64,000 nucleotides of DNA, from assembly GCA_963753685.1 (NCBI GenBank), contig CAVWDE010000019.1:222480-286479 (forward strand), given 5' to 3'. Position numbers and translations under genes: made by a program. This document shows positions 35,836-44,663 of this stretch, piece by piece. The notes under the pieces were generated by a model. The model was not told the origin of the DNA, searched no databases, and saw only the letters and a list, made by a program, of their open reading frames with translations. The first letter of the stretch is position 1, and each line of letters begins with the position of its first letter. This DNA is from DATAOG01 sp963753685. Lineage in GTDB: Bacteria > Pseudomonadota > Alphaproteobacteria > Geminicoccales > Geminicoccaceae.

Positions 35836-37208
35836 AGCGCGATTTCAGCCTGCGCGGGCGGCTCACTTCCTCGATGCTTCTGGTCTTCACCCTCGGACTG
35901 GGTGCTTCAGTAGCGTTGTACTATCTGGAGGCGCGCGCAGACCGGCAAGATCTGCGTGAGCGCACACTCGAGGAGCAGGCGGGCGATCTCCTCGCGGGCT
36001 TGCGGTTCGGGAAGGACGGCAGGGCCAAGTTCGCCCTGCCGGACGACTGGGCGGATGCCTATTCGACGGCCAGCTCAGGGTTTTACTTCACGCTGTTCGA
36101 TGCCAGCCGACGGCCCGTGATGGCATCGCCGAATCTGGCGGTGCCGTTGCCGTTCGTCGAGCTTTCCAGCGGTGACGCTCGCGACCGGCTGGAACGCGCC
36201 GGGATCGATGCGGGGCGTCTTGCGGTCAGTGCGGCGGCGGGGCCCCATGGCCACGTCCTGATCGTCGGCCGTGGGCCGCCGGCCCCGGATACGCTCGCCC
36301 AAAGCCTGCTGGACGACGACTACGTGCAGCTGGCAGTGATCGCGCTGTTCGTCATGGCTTCGCTCAGCGTCATTCATGTCATCAGTGGTTGGGCTCTCCG
36401 CCCGATCGCACGCGCATCGCGCGAGGCAGCGGGCATCGGTCCCGCCAATGTCTCGGCGCGCATCGCCACCGAAGGGCTGCCGAGCGAGGTCCGGCCGCTG
36501 GTCGAGGCGGCCAATGCCGCCCTCGAGCGCCTCGCGCGCGCCTACGTGGCGGAGCGGCGGCTGACGGCCGACGCGGCGCACGAGCTGCGCACCCCGCTCG
36601 CGGTGCTCAGCCTGCGTCTGCAGAAGGCGAAGCTGGGTGCCGCGCTCGACTGGCCGACGGTCGAGGATGATCTGGCTCGGCTGAGCCGGCTGGTCGGTCA
36701 GCTGATGAATCTGGCGCGCAAGGAAAACCCCGCCCGGACCGACGGCATGGCCGACGTCGGGCGGGTCAATCTGGCGCGCGTGGTCCGCGAAGCGGCGGCG
36801 CTCATCCTGCCGCTCGCCGAAGAAGCCGGGCGACAGGTCGAAGTCGACGCGCCCGACGTCGTTGGGATCAAGGGGCACGCGGATGACCTGCGCGACATGG
36901 TGACCAATCTCCTGGACAACGCGCTCGTGCACGGCCGCGGGACCGTGCGTGTCGGCGTGCATTCGGGCGAGGAATTCGATCGACACACTGTTGTCATCGA
37001 GGTCAGCGACGAGGGTCCGGGAGTACCAAGCGCACTCGGCGATGAGGTCTTCGATCGCTTCCGCAAGGGCCAGCCGGCTTCGCCCGGGGCCGGTCTGGGG
37101 CTGGCCATCGTCCGCCAGGTGGCGCGCAGCCACGGCGGCGACGCGCGTTTTCTGCCGGGGCCCGGTGGCCACGCGCAGGTGTCGTTACCGATCGCTGATG
37201 AGCCATGA
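35832..37208 (+). CDS. sensor histidine kinase
   Basis: This is a 458-residue membrane kinase. TM1 lies near residues 12-31 and TM2 near 163-185, enclosing a periplasmic sensor of about 130 residues. A HAMP-like linker (ALRPIARASREAAGIGP) leads to the H-box LTADAAHELRTPLAVLSLRL with phospho-His250. The ATPase part has TNLLDNALVHG, DEGPGVP, FDRFRKG and GAGLGLAIVRQVA. It starts by ATGA overlap with the response regulator and ends by ATGA overlap with hpnI. The signal is unknown; membrane or envelope stress would suit its link to hopanoid genes (inference). Confidence 0.92.
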   Translation: MKRDFSLRGRLTSSMLLVFTLGLGASVALYYLEARADRQDLRERTLEEQAGDLLAGLRFGKDGRAKFALPDDWADAYSTASSGFYFTLFDASRRPVMASPNLAVPLPFVELSSGDARDRLERAGIDAGRLAVSAAAGPHGHVLIVGRGPPAPDTLAQSLLDDDYVQLAVIALFVMASLSVIHVISGWALRPIARASREAAGIGPANVSARIATEGLPSEVRPLVEAANAALERLARAYVAERRLTADAAHELRTPLAVLSLRLQKAKLGAALDWPTVEDDLARLSRLVGQLMNLARKENPARTDGMADVGRVNLARVVREAAALILPLAEEAGRQVEVDAPDVVGIKGHADDLRDMVTNLLDNALVHGRGTVRVGVHSGEEFDRHTVVIEVSDEGPGVPSALGDEVFDRFRKGQPASPGAGLGLAIVRQVARSHGGDARFLPGPGGHAQVSLPIADEP

Positions 37209-38350
37209 CGATCTTCCACGAAGGTCTCGAGGCCATTGCGGTGGCGATCGCCTACAGCTCGATCGCCTACGTCGCATTGACCCTCTGGCGTGTGCTCGAC
37301 CTGTACGGACGGCAGCAGGTTCGGTGCCAGAACCGCCCGCCGATCACCATTCTCAAACCGGTGTGCTCGCCCGAACGGTCCTTGTACCAAAACCTCCGTT
37401 CATTCTGCGAGCAAGACTATCCTGCCTACCAGGTCATCTTCGGCGTGCGCGATCCAGGCGATCCCGCGATCGCGGTCATCGAACAGCTGATCCGCGATTT
37501 GCCGCATCGCGACCTCCGCCTGGTCGTCGATGCCCGGATCGTGGGTGCGAATTACAAGATGAGCAATCTCGCCAACATGCTGGCCACCGCTGACCACGAT
37601 ATCCTCGTCGTAGCGGACAGCGACGTGCGGGTCGGCGGTGACTACCTGACGGCCATCGCGGCGCCATTTGAGGATCCCAGTGTTGGCGCGGTGACGTGCC
37701 TTTATGCGGGGGTGCCGGTCGAAAACTCGTCCTCGATCCTGGCATCGATGTTCATCAATGAGTGGTTCTTCCCCACGGTCCACGTCGGTTTGTTGTTTGA
37801 AAAGCTGCGATTTTGCTTTGGCGCGACCATGGCCATCAGACGCAAGGCGCTGGAAGCGATCGGCGGCTTCGAGGCCCTGGCTTCCTATCTCGCCGATGAC
37901 TACATGTTGGGAAAACTGACGAGCGACCATGGCTATAGAATCAAGCTGTCACCCTACATTGTCGATATTGTGGTCGACGAACTCACCTTCAAGACGATGT
38001 TTTTGCATGAACTGCGCTGGGCGCGAACCATGCGCGCGGTTCGGCCGGCCAGCTTCGCTTGCACGTTCTTGACCGACGCGGTGCCGGTATCGATCATCGT
38101 CGCCATGGCCTTTGACCTGGACGCGGGTGGTGTCTTGCTGATCGGCTTGGCTTTGGCCCTGCGGATCGGGCTGCACTACGCGGTCCGCGCTCCGCTTCAC
38201 GTCGCCGCGCCGGCACGACCCTGGCTTGTGCCGGTGCGGGACCTGTTGTCGTTTGCCGTTCGCATCGCCAGTTTCTTAGGGCGCTCGGTCTCCTGGCGCG
38301 GGCAAAAGTTTCGCGTGAGATCGGATGGCCAGATGCTGGTCGCCAAATAG
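37205..38350 (+). CDS. hpnI: hopanoid biosynthesis glycosyltransferase HpnI
   Basis: This 381-residue family 2 glycosyltransferase is like ceramide glucosyltransferases. An N-terminal membrane helix (AIAVAIAYSSIAYVALTLW) is followed by PPITILKPVCSPERSLYQNL, the nucleotide-sugar site VVADSDVRVG, EWFFPTVHVG, ASYLADDYMLG (acceptor Asp) and, in place of QxxRW, HELRWARTMR. C-terminal helices anchor it. By work on Burkholderia and related bacteria HpnI adds N-acetylglucosamine to bacteriohopanetetrol. The ATG lies inside the kinase stop (ATGA). hpnJ follows 21 bp later. Confidence 0.9.
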   Translation: MTIFHEGLEAIAVAIAYSSIAYVALTLWRVLDLYGRQQVRCQNRPPITILKPVCSPERSLYQNLRSFCEQDYPAYQVIFGVRDPGDPAIAVIEQLIRDLPHRDLRLVVDARIVGANYKMSNLANMLATADHDILVVADSDVRVGGDYLTAIAAPFEDPSVGAVTCLYAGVPVENSSSILASMFINEWFFPTVHVGLLFEKLRFCFGATMAIRRKALEAIGGFEALASYLADDYMLGKLTSDHGYRIKLSPYIVDIVVDELTFKTMFLHELRWARTMRAVRPASFACTFLTDAVPVSIIVAMAFDLDAGGVLLIGLALALRIGLHYAVRAPLHVAAPARPWLVPVRDLLSFAVRIASFLGRSVSWRGQKFRVRSDGQMLVAK

Positions 38351-38371
38351 AGGCAAGATCACGAGGCCGCC

Positions 38372-39793
38372 ATGAAAACCCTGTTTCTGAACCCGCCCTC
38401 GTTCGAGGGCTTCGATGGCGCCGCCGGATCCAGGTATCAGGCGCGACGCGAGGTCCGCTCCTTCTGGTACCCGACCTGGCTGGCGCAGCCGGCGGCGCTG
38501 GTGCCGGACAGCCGCCTGATCGATGCGCCGGCGCGCGGCCTGTCGCTCGACGATCTGCTGCCGCTCGCCAACGACTACGAACTGCTCGTGCTCTACACCA
38601 GCACCCCTTCCTTCCGCTCCGACGTGAAGATCGCCGAGGCCTTCAAAGCCGCCAACCCTGGGCTGCGGATCGGCATGGTGGGCGCCCACGTGGCGGTCTC
38701 GCCCGAGCCGTCGCTGCGGGCTTCCGATGCCATCGACTTCGTCGGGCGCAGCGAGTTCGATTACACGATCAGGGACGTAGCCGAGGGGCGACCGCTCGCC
38801 GACATCGATGGCCTCAGCTACAAAATGGACGGCCGGGTGGTGCATAACCGCGAGCGCGCCCTGATCGAGGACATGGACCAGCTGCCGTTCGTCGTCGACG
38901 TTTACCAGCGCGATCTGGTCATCGAGGACTATTTCATCGGCTACCTGCTGCACCCGTATCTGTCGCTTTATACCGGTCGCGGCTGCAAGTCGCGCTGCAC
39001 CTTCTGCCTGTGGCCGCAGACCATCGGCGGCCACCGCTACCGGACGCGTAGTCCGCACAGCGTGGCCGCCGAGATCGCTCTGGCCCAGCGCTATTTCCCG
39101 CAGGTCAAGGAATTCTTCTTCGACGACGACACCTTCACCGACGACCGGCCCCGGGCCGAGGCGGTCGCCCGCCTGCTCGGCGCCCAGGGCGTCACCTGGT
39201 CCTGCAACGCCAAGGCCAATGTGCCCTACGAGACGCTCAAGATCATGCGGGACAACGGCCTTCGCCTGCTGCTCGTCGGCTACGAGACCGGCAGCCAGCA
39301 GATTCTGTACAACATCAGGAAGGGCATGCGGCTCGAGTTCGCCCGCCGGTTCAGCGAGGACTGCCACAAGCTTGGCATCACCGTTCACGGGACCTTCATC
39401 CTCGGCCTGCCGGGCGAGACGCAGGCGACGATCGAGGAGACCATTCGCTTTGCGCGCGACGTGAACCCGCACACCATCCAGGTGTCCCTGGCGGCGGCCT
39501 ACCCGGGGACCGAGCTCTACCGGCAGGCGCAGGAGAACGGTTGGCTGCTCGGCGACGGGCAGCGGCTGGTGAGCGCCCAGGGGATTCAGATCAGCTCGCT
39601 CAGCTATCCTCATCTCCCGCACGACCAAATCTTTGCCGCGCTCGGCCACTTCTACAAACGCTTCTACTTCCGGCCCGGCAAGATGGCGGAGCTCGCCTAT
39701 GAGATGATCCGTAGTCCCGAGATGATGAAGCGGCGGATTCGCGAGGGTGTGGAGTTCTTCCGATTTCTGGCGCAGCGGGAGAATCAGGTCTGA
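38372..39793 (+). CDS. hpnJ: hopanoid biosynthesis radical SAM protein HpnJ
   Basis: This is a 473-residue enzyme with an N-terminal B12-binding-like domain (MKTLFLNPPSFEGFDG, GMVGAHVAVSPE) and a radical SAM core. The cluster motif CxxxCxxC is at Cys205, Cys209 and Cys212 (GCKSRCTFCLW). Further features are FFFDDDTFTDD, LVGYETGSQQIL and GTFILGLPGET. HpnJ is known to be required for the cyclitol-ether form of bacteriohopanetetrol glycosides, a ring contraction of the sugar. The start at ATG 38372 has ACGAGG about 8 bp upstream. Its TGA stop shares bases with the probable CTG start of hpnK. Confidence 0.92.
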   Translation: MKTLFLNPPSFEGFDGAAGSRYQARREVRSFWYPTWLAQPAALVPDSRLIDAPARGLSLDDLLPLANDYELLVLYTSTPSFRSDVKIAEAFKAANPGLRIGMVGAHVAVSPEPSLRASDAIDFVGRSEFDYTIRDVAEGRPLADIDGLSYKMDGRVVHNRERALIEDMDQLPFVVDVYQRDLVIEDYFIGYLLHPYLSLYTGRGCKSRCTFCLWPQTIGGHRYRTRSPHSVAAEIALAQRYFPQVKEFFFDDDTFTDDRPRAEAVARLLGAQGVTWSCNAKANVPYETLKIMRDNGLRLLLVGYETGSQQILYNIRKGMRLEFARRFSEDCHKLGITVHGTFILGLPGETQATIEETIRFARDVNPHTIQVSLAAAYPGTELYRQAQENGWLLGDGQRLVSAQGIQISSLSYPHLPHDQIFAALGHFYKRFYFRPGKMAELAYEMIRSPEMMKRRIREGVEFFRFLAQRENQV

Positions 39794-40647
39794 AGAAGCT
39801 CATTGTGACCGCCGATGACTTTGGCCTCGCGGTCGCGGTCAACGAGGCGATCGAGCAGGCGCATAAGAGGGGAGTTCTTACGACCGCGAGCCTGATGGTC
39901 GGGGCCGAAGCCACCGCCGATGCGATCGCCCGGGCCCGCCGCCTGCCGGCCCTCAAGGTGGGCCTTCACCTGGTGGTCGTCTGCGGTCGTCCGACCCTGC
40001 CGCCGGAGCGGGTTCCAGACCTCGTCGGTCCGGATGGCCGGTTGTCGAACCGTCTGGCACGGGCCGGTCTCGATTTCTTCTTTCGTCCCGCGGCCCGCCG
40101 ACAGCTGAGGGCGGAGATCCAGGCCCAGTTCAAAAAGTTTGGCGAGTCCGGGCTTCGCCTCGATCACGTCAATGCCCACAAACACATGCATCTCCACCCC
40201 ACGGTCCTGAGCCTGATCCTCGAGGTGGGACGCGACTTCGGCCTGCAGGCGGTGCGTTTGCCCTACGAGCCGTTCGCGCATTCCTGGCGGGCGACACGCG
40301 AGGGCTTGCTCGGGCGCCTGTGGGCCGAGGTCTTCCTGACCCCGTGGCTCGCCGTCATGAGGCGGCGCATCGGCAGATCCGGCCTGCGCTGCAATGACTA
40401 TCTATTCGGCATCCATGACAGCGGCCGCATGCGTGAAGAGCGCGTGCTGAAGTATCTCGGCAACCTGCCGCAGGGTGTCTCGGAAATCTACTTCCATCCC
40501 GCGCTCGGCTCCTGGTCCGATGGCGCGCCACCGGCAGCCGACTACCTTTATGAGCAGGAGTTCGGGGCGTTGACCAGTCCGAAGGTGGCGGCGGCGATGC
40601 ACGCGTCAGGCATTGAGATGGTTACGTTCGGCGATCTGCGGGACTGA
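39790..40647 (+). CDS. hpnK: hopanoid biosynthesis deacetylase HpnK (YdjC fold), probable CTG start
   Basis: This 285-residue YdjC/ChbG-type deacetylase would remove the acetyl group from the N-acetylglucosamine of hopanoid glycosides. Metal and catalytic motifs are TADDFG near the start and HVNAHKHMHLHP. Family proteins begin MKKLIVTADDFG; here the matching codons start with CTG at 39790, which overlaps the hpnJ TGA as CTGA and has GGGAGA about 8 bp upstream. The first ordinary start, GTG 39805, would cut five residues from the first beta strand. CTG is therefore proposed, but GTG 39805 cannot be excluded. The rest is of normal length. Confidence 0.88.
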   Translation: MKKLIVTADDFGLAVAVNEAIEQAHKRGVLTTASLMVGAEATADAIARARRLPALKVGLHLVVVCGRPTLPPERVPDLVGPDGRLSNRLARAGLDFFFRPAARRQLRAEIQAQFKKFGESGLRLDHVNAHKHMHLHPTVLSLILEVGRDFGLQAVRLPYEPFAHSWRATREGLLGRLWAEVFLTPWLAVMRRRIGRSGLRCNDYLFGIHDSGRMREERVLKYLGNLPQGVSEIYFHPALGSWSDGAPPAADYLYEQEFGALTSPKVAAAMHASGIEMVTFGDLRD

Positions 40648-40715
40648 CCGGCGATGCCCTCGCCGGACGGCGCCAGGTCTGCGACGCGTGCCTACGGTCG
40701 CCAGGGGCCTTGCCG

Positions 40716-41783
40716 ATGCGGCGCCAGGCAGGCCTGAGCGTCCGTGGGCTCGCCGACCGCAGATGGCTGCCTGCCGCCGTGACCCTGAGACTGGCGGCGG
40801 GACTGGCCGCTCTGGTCGGTCTCCTCGTTGCCATCGGGTTGATCGCCCATCAGGGTTTCGAGCCGGTCCTGGGCTTGCTCTTCAGAGTCCGATGGGGCGT
40901 GCTCTGGATCGCACTCTTTCACCTGATCCCGCTCGCTTGCCTGGCGCAGGCCTGGCAATCTCTGCTGGTCACCAGATGGCGCGGATCGATCGGGATGTTC
41001 CTGCGGGCGCGCTGGATCCGGGACGCGGTCAACGATCTGTTGCCGGTCGCGCAGGTCGGCGGTCAGCTGATCGGCGCCCGGATGCTCACCTTTGACGGCG
41101 CCCCTGCAGTCATCGCCGTCGCCGGCGCGGTCGCCGACATGACCATCGAACTCCTGGCCCAGCTCCTGTTCACCCTGGTGGGGCTGGCACTCCTGCTGCA
41201 GAGCGCCAGCTACGACCACACCGGTGATGGGATCGTGGTCGTGGTCGCGGTGGCGGTGCCGGCGCTCTTGGGGTTCGTGCTCGCCCAGCGATGGGGGCTG
41301 TTCAAGCTGGTCGAGATCATGCTCGAGCGCCTGGCCGAGCGGTCGACCCGGATCCCGATCGGCCGCGTCACCGGGCTCCATGACACGATCCACGCGATCT
41401 ATCGCGACCATCGGGGCCTTTTGTCGAGCACCGCCTGCCACCTGCTCGCCTGGCTGCTCGGCGCCGGCGAGGTCTGGTTCGCGCTCCATCTGATGGGCAG
41501 TCCGGCGGGCCTGCGCGCGGCGGTCATCCTGGAGAGTCTCGGCCAGGCCATCCGCAGCGCCGCCTTCGTGGTGCCGGCGGGGCTCGGCGTGCAGGAAGGC
41601 GGCTACATGCTGCTGGGCGGCATGCTCGGCCTGGGCCCGGAGGTGGCGCTCGCGGTCTCGCTGGTCAGACGCGCGCGCGACCTGCTGCTCGGGCTCCCGG
41701 CTCTCCTGGTCTGGCAGATCGCCGAGGGCCGGTTGTTGTGGCTTGCCTTCAGCCGGGAGCGCCGGCGCGGCGACCAGCATTGA
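40716..41783 (+). CDS. hpnL: HpnL-like membrane protein (lysylphosphatidylglycerol synthase TM-region family)
   Basis: This is a 355-residue polytopic protein with about eight hydrophobic segments. It belongs to the UPF0104/LPG-synthase transmembrane family and sits after hpnK, the position of HpnL in hopanoid clusters. Family-like stretches are VNDLLPVAQVGGQLIGARML and VVPAGLGVQEGGYMLLGGML. The start is ATG 40716; a TTG at 40710 is also in frame. The gap to hpnK is 68 bp. HpnL is thought to act in membrane handling or trafficking of hopanoids; this is weakly established. An IS1380-type element lies 74 bp past the stop. Confidence 0.82.
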   Translation: MRRQAGLSVRGLADRRWLPAAVTLRLAAGLAALVGLLVAIGLIAHQGFEPVLGLLFRVRWGVLWIALFHLIPLACLAQAWQSLLVTRWRGSIGMFLRARWIRDAVNDLLPVAQVGGQLIGARMLTFDGAPAVIAVAGAVADMTIELLAQLLFTLVGLALLLQSASYDHTGDGIVVVVAVAVPALLGFVLAQRWGLFKLVEIMLERLAERSTRIPIGRVTGLHDTIHAIYRDHRGLLSSTACHLLAWLLGAGEVWFALHLMGSPAGLRAAVILESLGQAIRSAAFVVPAGLGVQEGGYMLLGGMLGLGPEVALAVSLVRRARDLLLGLPALLVWQIAEGRLLWLAFSRERRRGDQH

Positions 41784-41857
41784 GCCGGACGACCGGGATC
41801 GCAGATCCCGGCGCGCCACCGCCTGGCCAAGCGCCCCTGCGCAAGCGCCGTTGCTAG

Positions 41858-41884
41858 CCCGGATTTCTCACAGCGGATAGGTGC
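41858..41884 (+). repeat. IS terminal inverted repeat, left
   Basis: Twenty-seven bases that match the reverse complement of 43515-43541 with two mismatches. The outer end CCCGG abuts the CTAG target duplication. Confidence 0.92.
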
Positions 41885-42017
41885 GGCTGGCGGTTGGGCA
41901 AGTCGCAGTGAGGAGCGTCGCGCGGTTGGCGGTTGGGGCTCGAGATCGGTGGCCGAGCCGAATTTTGGGCGTGCCACAGCGGCTCGCGAGCGGGGCGCGA
42001 AAGGTTGGCAGGGGCGG

Positions 42018-43445
42018 TCAGAAGGCGGCGGCGCGCTTCAGGTAGAGGTAGGCGAGGTGGGACTCGGTCTGGAACGGGCAGGCCGAGGCCATCGCGACCT
42101 TGATCCGGCGCACGCTGCGGCGGACCTGGGCACCGATCTTCAAGAGCTTGAGGCGGATGGTGCCGCAGGTGGCGGTGGCGAACTGGGTGAACCGGAGCCC
42201 GATCCGCCTGAGCGCCTCGATCAGGACGTAGGCGAAGGACGCGAACCAGAGCCGGAGCTGGTTGGCACGCATGGTCGCCGCTGAGGTGCGACCGGCGAAC
42301 AGGTCGAGCTGCTGCTCTTTGATGCGGTTCTCGACCTCGCCGCGGGCGCAGTAGACGTCCTCGTAGAGGGTGCGGGCGAGGCTCTCGCCTGCCGGCAGCG
42401 AGGTCACGACGAAGCGCGGGTTCGAGCCCTTGGGCAGGTGCTCGGCCTTGGCGACCACGCGCCGCGCGCGGCTCCAGCTGTCGAGCGTGCGCCAGGCGAA
42501 ATCGGCGAAGCGCCGCGCGGGGCCACCTCGGGCCAGACTCTCGGCCGCCGCCGCGGCAAGATCTTCGGTAAGCGCGCCGACCAGACGGTCGTTGCGGGCG
42601 AGGCCGAAGAGGTAATCGACGCCGTGCGCTTCACACCAGGTCATCAACTCGTCCCGGGCAAAGCCCGAATCGGCCCGCAGCACGATCTTCACCCGCGGCC
42701 AGCTCTCGCGGATCTGGCCGACGAGGCGCTCGACCTCGTCGACAGCACCCGCTGACGCAGCGATGTTCGAGCGCCGGAGCTTGGCCGCCAGCAGATGCCG
42801 GCCGCAGAAGATGTACAACGGCAGGTAGCAATAGCAGTCGTAGTAGCCGTGGAAGAACCGGCCCTCCCGCGGCTGGCTCCCAGGGGCGACCACCGGAGGT
42901 CGCCCCGGAGCGCCGCGCCCGTGCAGCGGGTCGTCGGTGGCATCGAGATCGAGAACGATCCTCTCGGGCGGGGTCCTGTGCGCTTCGAGAAAGAGGGTGA
43001 CGAACAAGCCCTCGATCGCCACCGCGTCGTGACCGATCTTGTGGTAGCGGCAAGGCGTCGAAGGGGCGTGCTCGAGCCGGTTGAGCGTGCTCTTGCCGGC
43101 GAGCGGCGCACAATCCTGGCGCCGCGCCGTGAGCTTGCCGGCCAGCGTCGCCAGCACCGGGTCGTGGCGCAATTGGTCGTGATCGACCAGGTCCTCATAG
43201 CCGAGCGCGATGCCGAACACCCGCTGCGCCACCATCGCCGCGACCGAGTGCTCGACCTGCGACTGGACCCGACCGTCATCAAAGGAGGAAGCGAACCTCG
43301 CCACCAAGCCGATCGCGCGATCGGTCGCCCCAAGCAGCAGCGCCCCGGCGTCCGAGGTGACCTCGCCGCCATCGAACGCAGCCACCACCTGGCGGCCTTC
43401 GACCACTTCATAACCGAACAGGTCGCGGTTACACTCTGTCGGCAT
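42018..43445 (-). CDS. IS1380-family DDE transposase
   Basis: This is a 475-residue transposase starting at ATG 43445 (MPTECNRDLFGYEVVEG), with GAGGAG 8 bp upstream; the TTG at 43472 is not needed. Catalytic features are VLDLDATDDPLHG (first Asp), VLRADSGFARDELM (second Asp) and YCARGEVENRIKEQQLDLF (Glu in the family Y-REK-like segment). No frameshift or stop interrupts it, and both element ends are intact, so the copy may be active. It is transcribed opposite to hpnL and in the same direction as the radical SAM gene. Confidence 0.93.
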   Translation of the reverse strand: MPTECNRDLFGYEVVEGRQVVAAFDGGEVTSDAGALLLGATDRAIGLVARFASSFDDGRVQSQVEHSVAAMVAQRVFGIALGYEDLVDHDQLRHDPVLATLAGKLTARRQDCAPLAGKSTLNRLEHAPSTPCRYHKIGHDAVAIEGLFVTLFLEAHRTPPERIVLDLDATDDPLHGRGAPGRPPVVAPGSQPREGRFFHGYYDCYCYLPLYIFCGRHLLAAKLRRSNIAASAGAVDEVERLVGQIRESWPRVKIVLRADSGFARDELMTWCEAHGVDYLFGLARNDRLVGALTEDLAAAAAESLARGGPARRFADFAWRTLDSWSRARRVVAKAEHLPKGSNPRFVVTSLPAGESLARTLYEDVYCARGEVENRIKEQQLDLFAGRTSAATMRANQLRLWFASFAYVLIEALRRIGLRFTQFATATCGTIRLKLLKIGAQVRRSVRRIKVAMASACPFQTESHLAYLYLKRAAAF

Positions 43446-43514
43446 CGGGGGATCTCCTCTGATCGGCTTCAAGTCATTCCGGCAGAACGACTTTCGCCGA
43501 TTCGAGGCCCCGAT

Positions 43515-43541
43515 GCACCTATTCCCTGTGAGAAATCCGGG
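43515..43541 (+). repeat. IS terminal inverted repeat, right
   Basis: Partner of the left repeat at 41858-41884. It ends CCGGG and is followed by the CTAG duplication at 43542-43545. Confidence 0.92.
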
Positions 43542-44663
43542 CTAGAAGCGGACCAGCCAGGGCAGCTCTTCGACGACCGCTTTGATGGAGCCCCAGTTGC
43601 CGGTGCGAGTGAGCGCCTGGGCCGCCTCGCGCACACGGCCGCCCTTGAGCGCCCGCCAGGTGTCGTGCGCCGAGACGGCGACATGCTGCATCGTGCTCGA
43701 GTCGCGATAGCAGTCGATCATGCAGCGCGTGCAGCCGTCGCGCACCAGCCGCGTCTCGTCGAACTCGTAGATCGAGCACATCGGCGCTTCCCAGTAGTGG
43801 CAACGCCACAGCATCAGCTGCCAGTCGAGGTAGAAAAATCGATAGCCGCCCAGGCACGGAAACCGCTGCGGCTCGTGCCGCAAGTAGCGCTGCATCTCCT
43901 CCAGGGACGGCGTCGGATTGACCACCAGCATGCGCTTTTTCAGCGCCTTGATCCGATCGAAGCTCGCGATCAGCTCCTCGCCGGTCTGGTTGACGAGGTC
44001 GGACTTTGAAAAGCCGAGGAAGTTCGAGGCCAGGTGGGTCAAGGGGTACGAGAACGTGACCGCGGCGAATCCCAGATCGGCCAGGAACTCCGGCAGTCGC
44101 TCGTAATCGACCAGGCGGCTCATCGTCACCGACGCCGTGGCGTGCAGGCCCAGGCGAGCGATCTCCTGATTGGCCACGCGGATGCGTTCACAGACGCCGG
44201 GCAGGCCGCGATTGCGCTCGTGCGCCTCTGCCGAGGCGGAATCGACGGAGATGACGAAGCTGGAAAGGCCCGCGTCGGCGAATTCCCGAATGCGATGCGG
44301 CTTCAGCAAGCCGCCGTTGGTGACCAGCATCACCTTCATCATCTGGTCGGCCGCGTGCCGGATGATGGCGGTCACATCCGGATGCAACGTGGGCTCGCCC
44401 CCGGTCAGGACGAGGTAGCGAATCCCTTGGCGGGCCAAGATGTCGATGGCATCGAAGGCACCCTGGCGCGCGACGGATTGCCACTGGCTCTTCGGCAGCT
44501 GGTCGCGCGCGAAATTGCAGAAACCGCAATTCGCATTGCATGCGTTGGTCAGAGCGAACTGGCAAAAGCCCGGGCCACCGTCCTTGAAGATCAACCGAAC
44601 CGTATCCCAGACGCCCGAGCGATCTGGTTTCGGCATCCCTTGCTCGATATCCTCGCACGACAC
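43542..44663 (-). CDS. radical SAM protein with C-terminal Cys cluster, role unknown
   Basis: This is a 373-residue radical SAM enzyme. The cluster motif CxxxCxxC is at Cys42, Cys46 and Cys49 (ACNANCGFC); the SAM-binding TGGEPTLHPD and ISVDSASAEAHERNRG follow. Near the C-terminus a second group of cysteines (FPCLGG, WRCHYW, MCSIYE, GCTRCMIDC) resembles a SPASM/twitch auxiliary-cluster domain. The start is GTG 44663, with AAGGAG exactly 6 bp upstream; the longer ORF start at 44702 is less likely. The stop codon TAG is formed by the target duplication of the adjacent IS. It converges on hpnIJKL and could be a further hopanoid or lipid-modifying enzyme, but it is not HpnH or HpnP by sequence. 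Confidence 0.85.
   Translation of the reverse strand: MSCEDIEQGMPKPDRSGVWDTVRLIFKDGGPGFCQFALTNACNANCGFCNFARDQLPKSQWQSVARQGAFDAIDILARQGIRYLVLTGGEPTLHPDVTAIIRHAADQMMKVMLVTNGGLLKPHRIREFADAGLSSFVISVDSASAEAHERNRGLPGVCERIRVANQEIARLGLHATASVTMSRLVDYERLPEFLADLGFAAVTFSYPLTHLASNFLGFSKSDLVNQTGEELIASFDRIKALKKRMLVVNPTPSLEEMQRYLRHEPQRFPCLGGYRFFYLDWQLMLWRCHYWEAPMCSIYEFDETRLVRDGCTRCMIDCYRDSSTMQHVAVSAHDTWRALKGGRVREAAQALTRTGNWGSIKAVVEELPWLVRF

Larger units (their letters stand above)
41854..43545 (-). mobile_element. IS1380-family insertion sequence with target duplication
   Basis: The element itself is 41858-43541 (1684 bp), bounded by inverted repeats of 27 bp whose outer 16 bases CCCGGATTTCTCACAG are identical; two mismatches follow before a common ATAGGTGC. 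The 4-bp duplication CTAG lies directly outside both ends (41854-41857 and 43542-43545). It carries one transposase gene on the minus strand. Size, ends and 4-bp duplication fit IS1380. The right CTAG supplies the stop codon of the neighbouring radical SAM gene. Confidence 0.93.

Noticed and set aside
43542..44663. Identification as HpnH or HpnP
   Set aside because: The N-terminus and cluster context differ from HpnH, and there is no B12-binding domain as in HpnP; only the radical SAM family is supported.
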